DNA from: Acrocarpospora phusangensis
Lineage (GTDB): Bacteria; Actinomycetota; Actinomycetes; Streptosporangiales; Streptosporangiaceae
Reading direction: 5' to 3'
Assembly: GCF_016862995.1 (NCBI RefSeq)
Contig: NZ_BOOA01000024.1
Coordinates: 47,220-111,219, forward strand
DNA length: 64,000 nt
How positions within the stretch are numbered: position 1 is the stretch's first letter; each line of letters starts with the position of its first letter. Positions 42,618-52,216 of the stretch are shown piece after piece. Below the pieces are notes generated by a model, which saw only the letters and a list, made by a program, of their open reading frames with translations, was not told where the DNA came from and did not search any database. The position numbers were made by a program, and so were the translations under genes.

Positions 42618-43616
42618 TCAGTCCAGCAGCGGGACGACCTCCCGCCGCCACAGACGATCGAGCCGGTCGCGCAGGCCGTCCGGGATGAGGGGATCCCGGA
42701 AGTGCTTCTCGGCCAGTTGGAACGCCTTGCTGACGTAGGCCTCCGCGTAGCGGGGCAGGGTGGTGAACTCGGGGTTGGGCGCGGCGGCGGCCCGCGCCAT
42801 CGCCTCCGACTCGGGCGCCATCCCCGGACCCCACTCGGGCAGCCGGGGCAGCCGCGCCAGGCGCTCGACGACGCCGTCGTACCACACCTGCCGCAGGCCG
42901 TCCGCGCCCGGCAGGCGGGGCAGCGTGAGCTCCGCCGCCATGGCGACGCCCTCCGCCACCAGGACTCCGGCCCCGAACTGGATCCGGTGCGCCAGATCGG
43001 GCCGGCCCTCGTCGAGCAGGGCCGCCATGTGGTCGAGATGCGTCCCCACGTGCACGCCGAACCAGACGGCGGTCTGCTCCGCCGACAGGATGCACGGCAC
43101 GGTCACCAGGCACGGCCCGCCGCCCACCAGCATCCAGTTGCGCCAGGTCAGACCCGCCAGCCCGGACACGTCCCGGCACGGGTGCGGCCGTGCCGCCGCC
43201 CGCCAGGGCATCGTCTCGGCGAGCGCCGACTCGACCGCGCGGGCGTCGGCCACCAGGGGTCCGCGGGACGTCGCGGGCGTACGGGCCAGCCGGTCGGCCA
43301 ACCGGGCCAGTTGGACCGCGTGACGCCGCACGACCGATGACGGTGCCGACGGAACCAGGTCGCGGGGCCGTTCGGCCGGGTACGGCGTGCGCAGGGGACC
43401 CATCCGGGTGCGGAGGGTGCGCAGCCGGAACGCCAGGCGCGCCTGGACCGGGGGCAGTCCGGCGGCCGCGTCGTCGACCGCCGCCACCAGGTCCATGTCC
43501 CCGGTGGCCCGGGAGCAGACCAGTAGCTCGGCCAGCCCGCGCGCCCGCCAGTCGGCGGCCTCCGCCCCGGCGGCGGGGACGTCCAGCGCCAGGGCGACCT
43601 GGTCGCACGCCTTCAC
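42618..43616 (-). CDS. Unassigned helical protein coupled to the TauD-type dioxygenase
   Basis: 332 residues from GTG 43616, which overlaps the dioxygenase stop (GTGA), so they are co-translated. The protein is mostly helical. It has HTHLDHM-like and AEGVAMAAELTLPRLPG motifs faintly reminiscent of the DUF885/zinc-peptidase class (an EGxAxxxE helix), but no HExxH zinc site is present. Function unknown. It probably works with the dioxygenase, perhaps on its product. The much longer open frame upstream of this start runs antisense and is not coding. Confidence 0.7.
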   Translation of the reverse strand: MKACDQVALALDVPAAGAEAADWRARGLAELLVCSRATGDMDLVAAVDDAAAGLPPVQARLAFRLRTLRTRMGPLRTPYPAERPRDLVPSAPSSVVRRHAVQLARLADRLARTPATSRGPLVADARAVESALAETMPWRAAARPHPCRDVSGLAGLTWRNWMLVGGGPCLVTVPCILSAEQTAVWFGVHVGTHLDHMAALLDEGRPDLAHRIQFGAGVLVAEGVAMAAELTLPRLPGADGLRQVWYDGVVERLARLPRLPEWGPGMAPESEAMARAAAAPNPEFTTLPRYAEAYVSKAFQLAEKHFRDPLIPDGLRDRLDRLWRREVVPLLD

Positions 43617-44302
43617 CGGGTCACCAGCCGCACGCGCAGCAGCAGGCGGCCGGGGTCGGCGAACGTGGTGCGCCCGTGGAGCATGCTGCGGTTGTCGCAG
43701 ATCAGGACGCTGTCGGTGGCCAGGGGCAGCTGCACGAGCCGGGGGTGCGTCTCGACGTGGTCCCGGAACGCGGTCGCGACGTCCGCGAGTTCGGAGCCGA
43801 CGTCCAGGTTGTCGAACCGCCAGCGGATCGCGCCGTCCGGCTCCAGCACCGGGCGCGGCGTGTCGCGCTCGCCGCCGAAGACGCGGGGCGGAACCCAGCG
43901 CCACTGCGGACGCCGCAGCGCGCCGAGGATCCCGTCGTCGAGGCCCGCCACGGCGTCGGCCGCGTGGAGCAGGCGGGACAGGCCGCCGTCGCGGGCCGGG
44001 CGTACGCAGAAGAGGGCGAAGAGGGGTTCGGGGTCGGCGCGGTAGGCGGCGTCGGTGTGCAGGAGGGCTTCGCCGTCGCGTCTGCTGAAGGTCTCGCCGG
44101 GGTCGGTGGTGGCCGGCTGGACCGGCCAGACGGCGCGCCCGCCGTCGCGGCTGGACGGGCTGCCGAACAGTTCGGCGATCGTGGTCACCGCGGCGTGGTC
44201 GATCTGGTGGCCGTCGGTGAAGCCCGCGCCGGGCAGGACGGTCCAGCCCTGGGTGGCGAGGCGCTGCCGGGCGGCGCCCAGCGACGTGGTGTGGGAGTCC
44301 AT
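43613..44302 (-). CDS. TauD/TfdA-family Fe(II)/2-oxoglutarate dioxygenase
   Basis: 229 residues from ATG 44302, fixed by GAGGAG upstream. Facial triad: LLHTDAAY (His, Asp) and SMLHGRTTF (distal His); an Arg for 2-oxoglutarate follows in LLLRVRLVTR. This is a compact clavaminate-synthase-like member. It could hydroxylate an amino acid or a natural-product intermediate. Divergent to the acyltransferase gene across 193 bp, and coupled to the orphan helical gene. Confidence 0.85.
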   Translation of the reverse strand: MDSHTTSLGAARQRLATQGWTVLPGAGFTDGHQIDHAAVTTIAELFGSPSSRDGGRAVWPVQPATTDPGETFSRRDGEALLHTDAAYRADPEPLFALFCVRPARDGGLSRLLHAADAVAGLDDGILGALRRPQWRWVPPRVFGGERDTPRPVLEPDGAIRWRFDNLDVGSELADVATAFRDHVETHPRLVQLPLATDSVLICDNRSMLHGRTTFADPGRLLLRVRLVTR

Positions 44303-44495
44303 TTGCCGTCTCCTCGGTCCGGGAGGCACCGGGTGGGCCTCCGTCTGGATCGAGGAAAATCCGTGTCGCGGGGCGTTCCGGGGCGTGCGACGGGTCCGCG
44401 ACGGCTTTCCGCGGTTCCCGGGCGGAACCAAGATCTGGCCGGGGGTGCCGGGAATCCCCCAGAATGAGCTTGGCACGCACGGCGGCGGGGGCGAA

Positions 44496-45572
44496 ATGAC
44501 GGACGCGGACATCGATCTGGCTCACGCGTCCCGGCCGGAGCGGCGGGCGGAGCTGGACGCGATCCGCGCGCTCGTGGTGGTCGGGCTGGTGTTCTTCCAT
44601 TCGGCGCTCGTGTTCGACGCGCGCGACGACTACTACGTGAAGAACGCCGAGACCACCGACGCGACCATGATCGCGGCGGGGCTTGGTGTGGTGTGGGCGA
44701 TGCCGACGCTGTTCCTGGTGGCCGGTCTCGGCGCGTGGCACTCGCTGCGGCGTCGCGGGACCGCCGGGTTCGCCTCGGAGCGGCTGCTGCGGCTCGGCGT
44801 GCCGCTGGTCTTCGCGACCCTCACGATCATCCCGGTGCCGCAGTGGCTGCGGTTGCGGGCGGATCCCGCGTACCGGGAGTCGTACCTGGAGTTCCTGCCG
44901 CGGTTCTTCGACGTCCGCCTGGATTTGTCGGATTTTCCGTTCGTCGTGGCGGGTGAGCAGTTCGAGACCGGGCACCTGTGGTTCGTCGTGATGCTCCTCG
45001 CGTACGCGCTGCTGCTCGCCCTGGCGCTCCGCTGGCTGCCCCGCGAGCGCGCCCACCGCATCCGCGACCGTCTCGCCCAAGCCCTGGGACGGCGCGGGAC
45101 GATGCTGCTCCCCGCCCTCCCGATCGCGCTGATCACCGCCCTGCACGGCATGGAGGAGCCCTACGCCGGCTGGAGCCGCTGGGCCTACCTGCTCTTCTTC
45201 CTGTACGGCTTCGCCCTCGGCGGCGACGACCGATTCCGTACGGCCATGCGCCGCGACGCCCCCCTCGCCCTCGCCGCCGGCCTGATCCTCCTGGCCACCG
45301 GCATGCCGGCCTTCCTGGCCGTGACCCAGACCCCGGGCGCGGACCCGTTCACCGACCTGACCCCCCTCGCGATCACCGGCCGCGTCCTGTACGGTGCGGC
45401 GGGCTGGTGCTGCGTCGTCGCCGTCGCGTACGGCGTGGTCCGCTGGGACGCGCCGATGGCGGTCAAGTACCTCGCGATCGTCACGTCCTCACTCGTCCTG
45501 ACCGTCGCCGCGTACGACCTGCTGGTACGCCGCACGCGGCCGACCCGGTTCCTGTTCGGCATGCGCGGTTAA
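44496..45572 (+). CDS. Membrane acyltransferase (acyltransferase-3 family), probably with an internal deletion
   Basis: 358 residues from ATG 44496. The N-terminus is the usual acyltransferase-3 start, RRAELDAIRALVVVGLVFFHSALVF, followed by AMPTLFLVAGLGAWHSLRRRG, LRLGVPLVFATLTII and several helices. The C-terminus matches the standard end (LVRRTRPTRFLFGMR). The block between, normally ending in a YVLHQ-type helix before the VVRW segment, is missing: GAAGWCCVVAVAYGVVRWDAP runs straight from one helix pair into the last. I infer an in-frame loss of ~40 residues. The stop overlaps that of the propeller gene. Confidence 0.78.
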   Translation: MTDADIDLAHASRPERRAELDAIRALVVVGLVFFHSALVFDARDDYYVKNAETTDATMIAAGLGVVWAMPTLFLVAGLGAWHSLRRRGTAGFASERLLRLGVPLVFATLTIIPVPQWLRLRADPAYRESYLEFLPRFFDVRLDLSDFPFVVAGEQFETGHLWFVVMLLAYALLLALALRWLPRERAHRIRDRLAQALGRRGTMLLPALPIALITALHGMEEPYAGWSRWAYLLFFLYGFALGGDDRFRTAMRRDAPLALAAGLILLATGMPAFLAVTQTPGADPFTDLTPLAITGRVLYGAAGWCCVVAVAYGVVRWDAPMAVKYLAIVTSSLVLTVAAYDLLVRRTRPTRFLFGMRG

Positions 45573-47665
45573 CGCCGCGGCGTCACGACGTACAGCCGCC
45601 GTCCCTTGCCCAGGACCACCGCGCACGGCAGCGCCTCCAGCAGGAACGCCGCCTTCCCTCCGGTGACGGTGTCCCCGTCGGACGGCGGGTCCCAGCGGGT
45701 CCATCCGCCGCCCGCCGAGGACGTCACCCAGACCTGCTGGTCGTAGCCGACCACCGCGACCGAACAGCCGGTGCCGTCGGGCATCGTGCCGACGGCGTCG
45801 CGAACGCGGGCGTCGCCGGGACGGCCGTGCGCCGTCCAGCCGGGTGCCCCTCCGGGTGTCCATCGCCGGGTCCACACCTGGCCGCTCGGGGAGCCGACGA
45901 CCGCGATGTCCAGCGCGGAAGAGCCGGGGACGGCTTCGACGCCGATCCCGGCGGCGATCCGCTCGGCGGAGTTCGGGGTGCCCAGGTCGGTCCACCGGAA
46001 CCCGCCGCCGTCGGGGACGCTGGCCCAGAGGTGGCCGTCGCCGGTGACGGCCACGACCACCGGCACGTTGGACGCGGGGAGGGTGGCCGCGCCGACGAGC
46101 GCGAAGATCAGCTGGCCCGCGGGGGTCTCCCGGTCGGTCCACCGCCATTCGCCGCCGATGCGGGAGCGCATCCACAGCCGGCCGTCGTCGGCCAGCACGT
46201 GCACGATCGGCCCCGCGACCGGCGGCACTCCGGCCTTGATCGACCGTCCGGCGGGCGCGCCGTGGTCGACCCAGGTCCGGCCGTCCGCGGAAGCCGTACG
46301 CGCCCAGAGCCGCCCGTCGCTTCCGACCACGAACGCCCAGGCGGGCTGCTCGCTCCCGCCGCGAACGGTGTGCACGCCCACACCTCTCGCGCAGGTGACG
46401 CCCGGCGCGGGCGTGCCGTGAGAGATCCAGGAACTGGACGAGTCGTAGAAGCCGTCGGACGGGTTCCCCCAAACCCGGCTGTGCCACAGCGCGCCGTGCT
46501 CGTCGATGGCGTACGCCGCGATCGGCAGATCCCAGGTCTCGGGCTCGGGAGCGTCCGTGTAGGAGCCGACCACCGAGACCAGTGAGCCGGGGCTGCCGTG
46601 CGCCTCCCACCGTACGCCGCCGCCGTCCGACTCGAACGTCCACAAATCGGAGTCCCAGGACACACCGGCACCCCACAGCCCGGCGGCCGTCTCGTACGCG
46701 CCGGCCGGGCTGACCACCGCCACATCGCCCGGCGTCGTCCCGAGGTTCCGCCAGGCGCCGGTCAGCGTACGCGTCCAGAGCTCGTGACCACTGCGTGCCA
46801 CGATGACGGGCTCGTCCCCGGGTCGGGGGTCGGGCCCTTTGGCCGCCACCACGGCGGCCCCGGCTCCGCGCGGGTCGGGCGGCACCCCCAACGCGACCCA
46901 CCGCCAGTCCCGCCCCGACCCGACGACCATGCTGATGCTCGTCGGATCGCCGGTGCCCAGGATCGCGCACGCCTGGAGCCGCCCGCCGCCGTCCCGAAAA
47001 CTCCCCGCCGAGACCACGACGACGCCCTGCCCGTTGGGCGCCGGCCCGCCCGGATCGACCCACGTCCAGACGGAGTTCTCCAGCACCCCGATCCGGAGCC
47101 GGTTCTGGTACGTCTCCCGATCCTGCACCCGCGCGAAAATGTGCAACTGCGGCGGCGACCCGGCGGCCACGGACGCGAACGCCGTGTCGAGTTCCAGCCC
47201 GATCCAGTCGTCGTCGGACGTGATCCGGAACCAGACGCCGTCGGGGTCCACGCCCTGCCGCATCCACGGCCGCCCGCCCGCGCTACAGGCCACGAGCGTG
47301 TGCCGGAACTGCCCGCTGCCGCCCGCGGCCAGTTCACCGGCCTCCACGAAGTGCGGCATGCCCGGCTCCGGAGCCGGACCGGCCAGCCCGACCCACTCCC
47401 CCGCCTGGTGCAGCCAGACCTTCAGGTCCCCACCGAGCACGACCGGAACGACACCGTCAACCGTGGTGATCAGGGCCGCGTCGATGACCTCCTCGGCGGT
47501 CGGCGGCACGCCGGCACGCTCCCACCGCCACCCCGCCTCCGTACGCCGCCGGAGATGCAGATGCCCTCCAGCGGTTCCAACAGCGATCACCGAGGTATCG
47601 CGGCCGGCCCTGGCCCACAGGACCCCGCCGGGACTGCCGAGCCCGGTCCACGCGACGGCCGCCAT
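45569..47665 (-). CDS. Beta-propeller (tectonin/sialidase-like) protein
   Basis: 698 residues, no signal peptide or membrane helix. Repeating units of ~65-70 residues carry a conserved pattern: an LWxRxxxG-GxWRWxxxGxP strand set (for example GRLWARTASADGRTWVDHGAPAG and GHLWASVPDGGGFRWTDLGTPN). This would make one or two propellers with ~9-10 blades. Such propellers bind glycans or proteins. The gene follows the LuxR-type regulator (56-bp gap, same strand), so they form a pair. A close relative is cut off at the left edge of the window. Confidence 0.82.
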   Translation of the reverse strand: MAAVAWTGLGSPGGVLWARAGRDTSVIAVGTAGGHLHLRRRTEAGWRWERAGVPPTAEEVIDAALITTVDGVVPVVLGGDLKVWLHQAGEWVGLAGPAPEPGMPHFVEAGELAAGGSGQFRHTLVACSAGGRPWMRQGVDPDGVWFRITSDDDWIGLELDTAFASVAAGSPPQLHIFARVQDRETYQNRLRIGVLENSVWTWVDPGGPAPNGQGVVVVSAGSFRDGGGRLQACAILGTGDPTSISMVVGSGRDWRWVALGVPPDPRGAGAAVVAAKGPDPRPGDEPVIVARSGHELWTRTLTGAWRNLGTTPGDVAVVSPAGAYETAAGLWGAGVSWDSDLWTFESDGGGVRWEAHGSPGSLVSVVGSYTDAPEPETWDLPIAAYAIDEHGALWHSRVWGNPSDGFYDSSSSWISHGTPAPGVTCARGVGVHTVRGGSEQPAWAFVVGSDGRLWARTASADGRTWVDHGAPAGRSIKAGVPPVAGPIVHVLADDGRLWMRSRIGGEWRWTDRETPAGQLIFALVGAATLPASNVPVVVAVTGDGHLWASVPDGGGFRWTDLGTPNSAERIAAGIGVEAVPGSSALDIAVVGSPSGQVWTRRWTPGGAPGWTAHGRPGDARVRDAVGTMPDGTGCSVAVVGYDQQVWVTSSAGGGWTRWDPPSDGDTVTGGKAAFLLEALPCAVVLGKGRRLYVVTPRR

Positions 47666-47720
47666 CAGCGGACTCCTGGGCGAGGAAGCTTCATCGGGAA
47701 GGACCTTCCACTCGACGGGG

Positions 47721-50246
47721 TCAGGGAGCGAGGGTGCCGGGGAGCTGGCTGCGATGCTCGATGTTCAGCTTGCGATAGACGCGATACAGATGACTGTGCA
47801 CGGTCCGCACCGATAAGTGCAGGCGTTCGGCGATCTCCCGGTCGGACAGCCCACGGGAGGCGAAGCCGGCCACCTCGTACTCCCGGCGGGTGAGGAGCGC
47901 GGGCGGTGAGGAGAGGCCGGGCGTGCGGGCGCCCTCGCACCCCGCGGACAGCTCCTTGAGCCGGGCCGACGACGCCATCGCCGACCCGGGTCTGCCTTCG
48001 GACTGGTGGATCAGGCTCGCGGTGGCCGCAGCCTCGGCGGCCCACAGCACGCAGCCGCCCGCCTCGGCCTCCCGGGAGACGTCGTCGAGCGCCACCGCGT
48101 CCCGTTCGGCCAGGGCGGCGGCGTTCCTGGCCATGAGCCCTTGCAGCGTGCTCTGGCAGGACGAGGCGAGCCGCCGGAGATCGTCGGCGACCGTCGCGGC
48201 GGCGCCCAGACGGGCGGCGTCGTGCAGCACCCAGGACGCCATCAGCAGCGACCCCACCCGTTCCAGCTCCGCGCCCTGGGTGAGCGCCAGGTCCACGGCG
48301 GCGGTGAGATCGCCGTCGGCGTACCGGGCCCAGACGGAACCGCTCCGGCGTGGGGCCGCGTACCCGCCGGGAAGGGCGGCGCGCAGGCGTTCCATGGCCC
48401 TCGCCGCCCGGTACGCGTCCCCGAGCACGGACTCCGCCTCGCTCAGCGCGTCCAGGCCCCACATCTGCGGGCTGGCCACGATGCCGTGGATGGGCATCAC
48501 GGCGAGCGCCTCCCGCAGCCAGCGCCGCGCGGTGGCCGGACGGCCGGAGAGCAGCAGCACCTGCCCGAGATCGTGCGCCCAGTAGGCACGCCACGTCGCG
48601 GCGGTCCCGGTCGCCGCCGCGTCCAGCGCGGACCGGCCGAGTTCGATCGCGTCGGCGATCCGGCCGTCGAGTGCCAGGGCCTGGAGCAGGGCCATGCGGA
48701 TGAGCTCCGCGCGCGGGCTGTCGAGACCGTCCAGGGCGCCTTGGGCGAGGGCGATGGCGTCCCGGGTCCGGCCCGCGCAGGCGAGCGCGCGCACCTGGGT
48801 GACGGCGAGCGCGGCCAGCACCTCGGGGTCCGCGGAGTGCCGTTCCAGGATGCGGTCGGCGAGTTCCACCGACTCGCCGATGTGCCCGGTGGCGAGCGCC
48901 TGGGAGGCTCTGCCGATCTCCAGTCGCAGCCTGGCCCGCGGGTCTGCCGTCGTCCGCGCGGCGGAGGCCAGGGTGTCCCTCGCCTCGCCGACCTCGCCGC
49001 GGATCAGGTGGACGCGCGCCCGCGCCGTGAGCACCCTGGCCCGGGACGCGTCGTCCGGCGCGTCCGCCTCGATCTCCCTGGCCAGTTCGATGGCGCGCGC
49101 GGACTCGCTGAGGTAGGGCAGTTCGCGGACGAGCGCCAGCCGCGACTCGAAGGATCCGTCGGCGTCGACCGCGGCCTGCAGCAGGCGTCCGGCGAGTTCG
49201 TGGTCCAGCGCCTCCGACGCCTCCCGGGCCGCCCCGCGGAGCAGGGCGGGGTCGGCGGCCACGCCCGCGTCGACCCGCCACACCGCGATCCTGACCCGGT
49301 CCCGCCGCCGGCGCGCGCCCGCGGCCTCGACCGCGCCGGCGAGTCGTCTGCGGTGGTCTCGGGCCCGCAGCGGCGGAAGGGTGGCGCGTAACGCCTCGCC
49401 GTACAGGGGGTGGACGAGGGCGACCAGGTGGCGGCGGCGGTCGGGGACGGTGGTGAGCAGCCGCTCGGACTCGAGTTCCGCGATCACGTCGGGGGTGATG
49501 AGACGTTCGAGGAGCTCCGCGCCGACCGGTTCCGCCAGGGCGACCAGCTCGGCCGCCGCCCGTACGGCGGGAGGGAGCCGGTCCAGGCGGGCCGCGATGG
49601 CGGACGGCAGGTTCGCGTCCTCGAAGATCGGCTGGAGGAGCCGCCAGACGCCGTTCACCTCGGTGAGGGTCGCGGCCTCCACCAGCTCACGGAGCAGGAG
49701 CGGGTTTCCGCCGCTCAGCCGCAGCAGATGGGCGGGCAGCGCCGACTCCACCTGACCGCCGAGCGCGGCGGAGAGCAACTCGGCCGTGTCCCTCTCGGTC
49801 AGCCCTTCCAGCGCGATCCGCGCCAGGTCCCGCCACCATCCCGCGGCCTCGCCCCGCACCGCCAGGATGACCGGAACCGAGGCGCCCGCGACGAGATGCC
49901 GGGCCAGGGCGTCCGACGCCGGATCCAGCAGGTGCGCGTCGTCGATCACCAGCGCGCCCGAGCCGGCGATGCGGGCGGCGGCCCCCGTCAGCGTACGGGT
50001 GAGCTCGCCGCCCTGCGGCGGCAGCAGGTGCGCGAAGGGCAGCAGCGGGATCCCGCCCGGCGTGGCGAACACCCAGTTCACCGCGACCCCGCCGACCTCG
50101 GCCCTCGACCGGGCCTCGGCGAGCAGGCGGCTCTTGCCGATCCCGGCCGAACCGGTCACCACCAGGCCGGGGGCGGCGCGTCCGGTCATCACCGCCACGA
50201 TGCGATCGAGTTCGCGCTCGCGCCCCACCAGTGGCCAGGAGCTCAT
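47721..50246 (-). CDS. LuxR-family regulator with N-terminal STAND/AAA ATPase (LAL type)
   Basis: 841 residues from ATG 50246. N-terminal ATPase: PLVGRERELDRIVAVM, Walker A GSAGIGKSRLL, Walker B ALVIDDAHLLDP, then LRLSGGNPLLLRELVEA. A long TPR-like helical middle ends in a complete LuxR HTH (LTRREYEVAGFASRGLSDREIAERLHLSVRTVHSHLYRVYRKLNI). This is the MalT/LAL layout that senses a ligand through the ATPase. It precedes the propeller gene and is divergent to a flavoprotein gene. Confidence 0.9.
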   Translation of the reverse strand: MSSWPLVGRERELDRIVAVMTGRAAPGLVVTGSAGIGKSRLLAEARSRAEVGGVAVNWVFATPGGIPLLPFAHLLPPQGGELTRTLTGAAARIAGSGALVIDDAHLLDPASDALARHLVAGASVPVILAVRGEAAGWWRDLARIALEGLTERDTAELLSAALGGQVESALPAHLLRLSGGNPLLLRELVEAATLTEVNGVWRLLQPIFEDANLPSAIAARLDRLPPAVRAAAELVALAEPVGAELLERLITPDVIAELESERLLTTVPDRRRHLVALVHPLYGEALRATLPPLRARDHRRRLAGAVEAAGARRRRDRVRIAVWRVDAGVAADPALLRGAAREASEALDHELAGRLLQAAVDADGSFESRLALVRELPYLSESARAIELAREIEADAPDDASRARVLTARARVHLIRGEVGEARDTLASAARTTADPRARLRLEIGRASQALATGHIGESVELADRILERHSADPEVLAALAVTQVRALACAGRTRDAIALAQGALDGLDSPRAELIRMALLQALALDGRIADAIELGRSALDAAATGTAATWRAYWAHDLGQVLLLSGRPATARRWLREALAVMPIHGIVASPQMWGLDALSEAESVLGDAYRAARAMERLRAALPGGYAAPRRSGSVWARYADGDLTAAVDLALTQGAELERVGSLLMASWVLHDAARLGAAATVADDLRRLASSCQSTLQGLMARNAAALAERDAVALDDVSREAEAGGCVLWAAEAAATASLIHQSEGRPGSAMASSARLKELSAGCEGARTPGLSSPPALLTRREYEVAGFASRGLSDREIAERLHLSVRTVHSHLYRVYRKLNIEHRSQLPGTLAP

Positions 50247-50334
50247 AGCGGCACAGTACTGCGCATGCCGTACGCCGAGAATGCAGTAATCCACTACCGA
50301 TGTGCGCGCTTCCGCGTGGTCACACAGTGGTGCC

Positions 50335-51531
50335 ATGACATACGACGTGGTGATCGCGGGCGCCGGTGTGGCGGGGTGCACGGCCGCGATCCTGTACGGC
50401 AGAGCCGGCCTGCGGGTCGCGATCATCGAGAAGCATCACAACATCTCCACGCACAAGGCGCTGTGCGGGCATTTCGTGCTCGGCGGGGCGCAGCCGATGC
50501 TGCGGCGTACGGGCCTGTGGGAGTCCATGGTGGCGGCGGGGGCGGCCGTGGGCGGGATCGCGCGCTGGACGGCGGCCGGGTGGTCCGTGCCCGGGCCCGG
50601 TCTGCCCGAGTGCATCAGCCTGCGCAGGGAGAAGCTGGACCCCCTGCTGCGTACGCTCGCGGCCGGCACGCCCGGGGTCGATCTCGTGCTCGGACGCGCG
50701 GTGACCGGCCTGCTCGAATCGGGCGGGCGGGTCACGGGGGTGCGGGTGGGGGACGAGGAGATCCCGGCGCGGCTCGTCGTCGCCGCGGACGGGCACCGGT
50801 CGCCGGTGGCGCGGCTCGCGGGAGTCGCCGAGGACGTGGCGCCCAACGAGCGGTTCGGCTTGTGGGCCTACTATCGCGGGGTCGTCCCACGCGGGCCGGC
50901 CGGGAACCACGTGTGGTTCCTCGACCCGGATGTCGGCATTCTCGTACGGACCGATCACGACCTGCACATGCTGGTGGCGTTCCCGGCCAAGACCCGCCTC
51001 GACGACTTCCAGGCCGACCGGGCCGGCGCGCTGGAGCGGTTCATGGCGTCCCTGCCCGATGCGCCGGATCTGTCCTCGGCGGAGCGCGTCTCCAAGGTGA
51101 TCGGCACGAACGACTACCCCTGCGTGAAACGCGAACCCACTCCGAGGCCGGGACTGGTGCTGGTGGGGGACGCGGCCATCACCGGCGACCCCACGCCGGC
51201 CGTCGGCTGCGGGTGGGCGTTCCGGGGCGCCGAGTGGCTGGTGGAGTCGACGGCTCCCGCCCTGCTCGGCGGCGGAGACCTCCAAGCCGGCGTCGCGGCC
51301 TACCGCAAAGCGCTCGGCTTCGTCATCGACCATGACCGGTACGGCCGTCGGGACGCGCTGGCCCGGCCCTCGAACCCCGTGGAGAAACTGATCGCCCGCG
51401 CGGCTCTCCGTGATCCCGAACTCGCCCGGCGCGTCTATCTGTTCGCGATGCGTTCCATCCCGGCGGGCGAGTTGATCAACCCGCGGACTCTCGTCCGGGC
51501 CGCCTGGACGTTGGCCCGGACATCCCCGTAG
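50335..51531 (+). CDS. FAD-dependent oxidoreductase (geranylgeranyl-reductase/hydroxylase superfamily)
   Basis: 398 residues from ATG 50335. Rossmann motif VVIAGAGVAGCTAAILYGRAGLRVAIIEK, the DG motif VVAADGHRSPVARLAG, and the second flavin motif GLVLVGDAAITGDPTPAVGCGWAFRGAEWL. Similar in layout to, but sequence-distinct from, the flavoproteins at 9542 and 23046. Divergent to the LuxR-type regulator, a possible target of it. Substrate unknown. Confidence 0.87.
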   Translation: MTYDVVIAGAGVAGCTAAILYGRAGLRVAIIEKHHNISTHKALCGHFVLGGAQPMLRRTGLWESMVAAGAAVGGIARWTAAGWSVPGPGLPECISLRREKLDPLLRTLAAGTPGVDLVLGRAVTGLLESGGRVTGVRVGDEEIPARLVVAADGHRSPVARLAGVAEDVAPNERFGLWAYYRGVVPRGPAGNHVWFLDPDVGILVRTDHDLHMLVAFPAKTRLDDFQADRAGALERFMASLPDAPDLSSAERVSKVIGTNDYPCVKREPTPRPGLVLVGDAAITGDPTPAVGCGWAFRGAEWLVESTAPALLGGGDLQAGVAAYRKALGFVIDHDRYGRRDALARPSNPVEKLIARAALRDPELARRVYLFAMRSIPAGELINPRTLVRAAWTLARTSP

Positions 51532-51568
51532 GGTTCAGGCAAGATCGCTTCATGTTGGGGGCTCGGGG

Positions 51569-52207
51569 ATGACGCGGAACAGGGACCTCTACCTCGCGGC
51601 GGCCGCGTCCGCGGCCGACCTGCTCGCCGCGCCCGAGGTGGCCGGCTCCTGGCACGAACCGAGCGCCCTGCCCAAGATGAGCGTCCAGAGCCTCGCCGGC
51701 CACCTGGCCGGGCAGGTCTTCTTCATCCCGAAGATGCTCGCAGAACCCGTGCCCGCGGAGCCGGTCATCCCGATCCACGAGTACTACGCGCGGGTCAGCT
51801 GGATCGGGTCCGATCTCGACGATCCGTTCAACGAGCTCATCCGTACCAGCGGCGAACGGGACGCGAGCGACGGTCCCGCGGCCCTCGCCGCCCAGGTCGC
51901 GGCGACCGTCCAGGACCTGCGCGCCGTCCTCCCCGCCGCCCCTTCACGTCCGGTACGGCGTTCCACCTGGGGCGACTGGTCGATCAGCCTGGACGACTTC
52001 GTGACGAGCCGGCTGCTGGAGGTGGTCATCCACTCCGACGACCTCGCCTGCAGCGTGGGCATCCCCACCCCGGAATTCCCCGCCGAGGCCGTCGAAACCG
52101 TCGTGGACCTGCTGACGCGCATCTCCCTCCGCCGCCACGGCGCGACCAGCGTCCTCCGCGCCCTCAGCCGGGCCGAACGCGCCCCCGACACGATCTCCGC
52201 GCTGTAA
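51569..52207 (+). CDS. Maleylpyruvate-isomerase-type (mycothiol-dependent) DinB-fold protein
   Basis: 212 residues. DinB-like four-helix bundle with the actinobacterial MDMPI pattern: LPKMSVQSLAGHLAGQVFFIPKML (metal-binding His in the first helix), then SLDDFVTSRLLEVVIHSDDLACSVG (second His). Such proteins use mycothiol in isomerase or transferase reactions. It follows the flavoprotein on the same strand by 37 bp, so the two may be an operon. The family call is good, the reaction is not known. Confidence 0.82.
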   Translation: MTRNRDLYLAAAASAADLLAAPEVAGSWHEPSALPKMSVQSLAGHLAGQVFFIPKMLAEPVPAEPVIPIHEYYARVSWIGSDLDDPFNELIRTSGERDASDGPAALAAQVAATVQDLRAVLPAAPSRPVRRSTWGDWSISLDDFVTSRLLEVVIHSDDLACSVGIPTPEFPAEAVETVVDLLTRISLRRHGATSVLRALSRAERAPDTISAL

Positions 52208-52216
52208 CTCCCTGGC

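Noticed and set aside
42615..42620. TGATCA palindrome as a regulatory site
   Set aside because: It is simply the two convergent stop codons placed back to back.
43617..45146. Long upstream extension of the orphan protein gene
   Set aside because: It runs through the dioxygenase and antisense to the acyltransferase with no coding bias; GTG 43616 overlapping the dioxygenase stop is the natural start.
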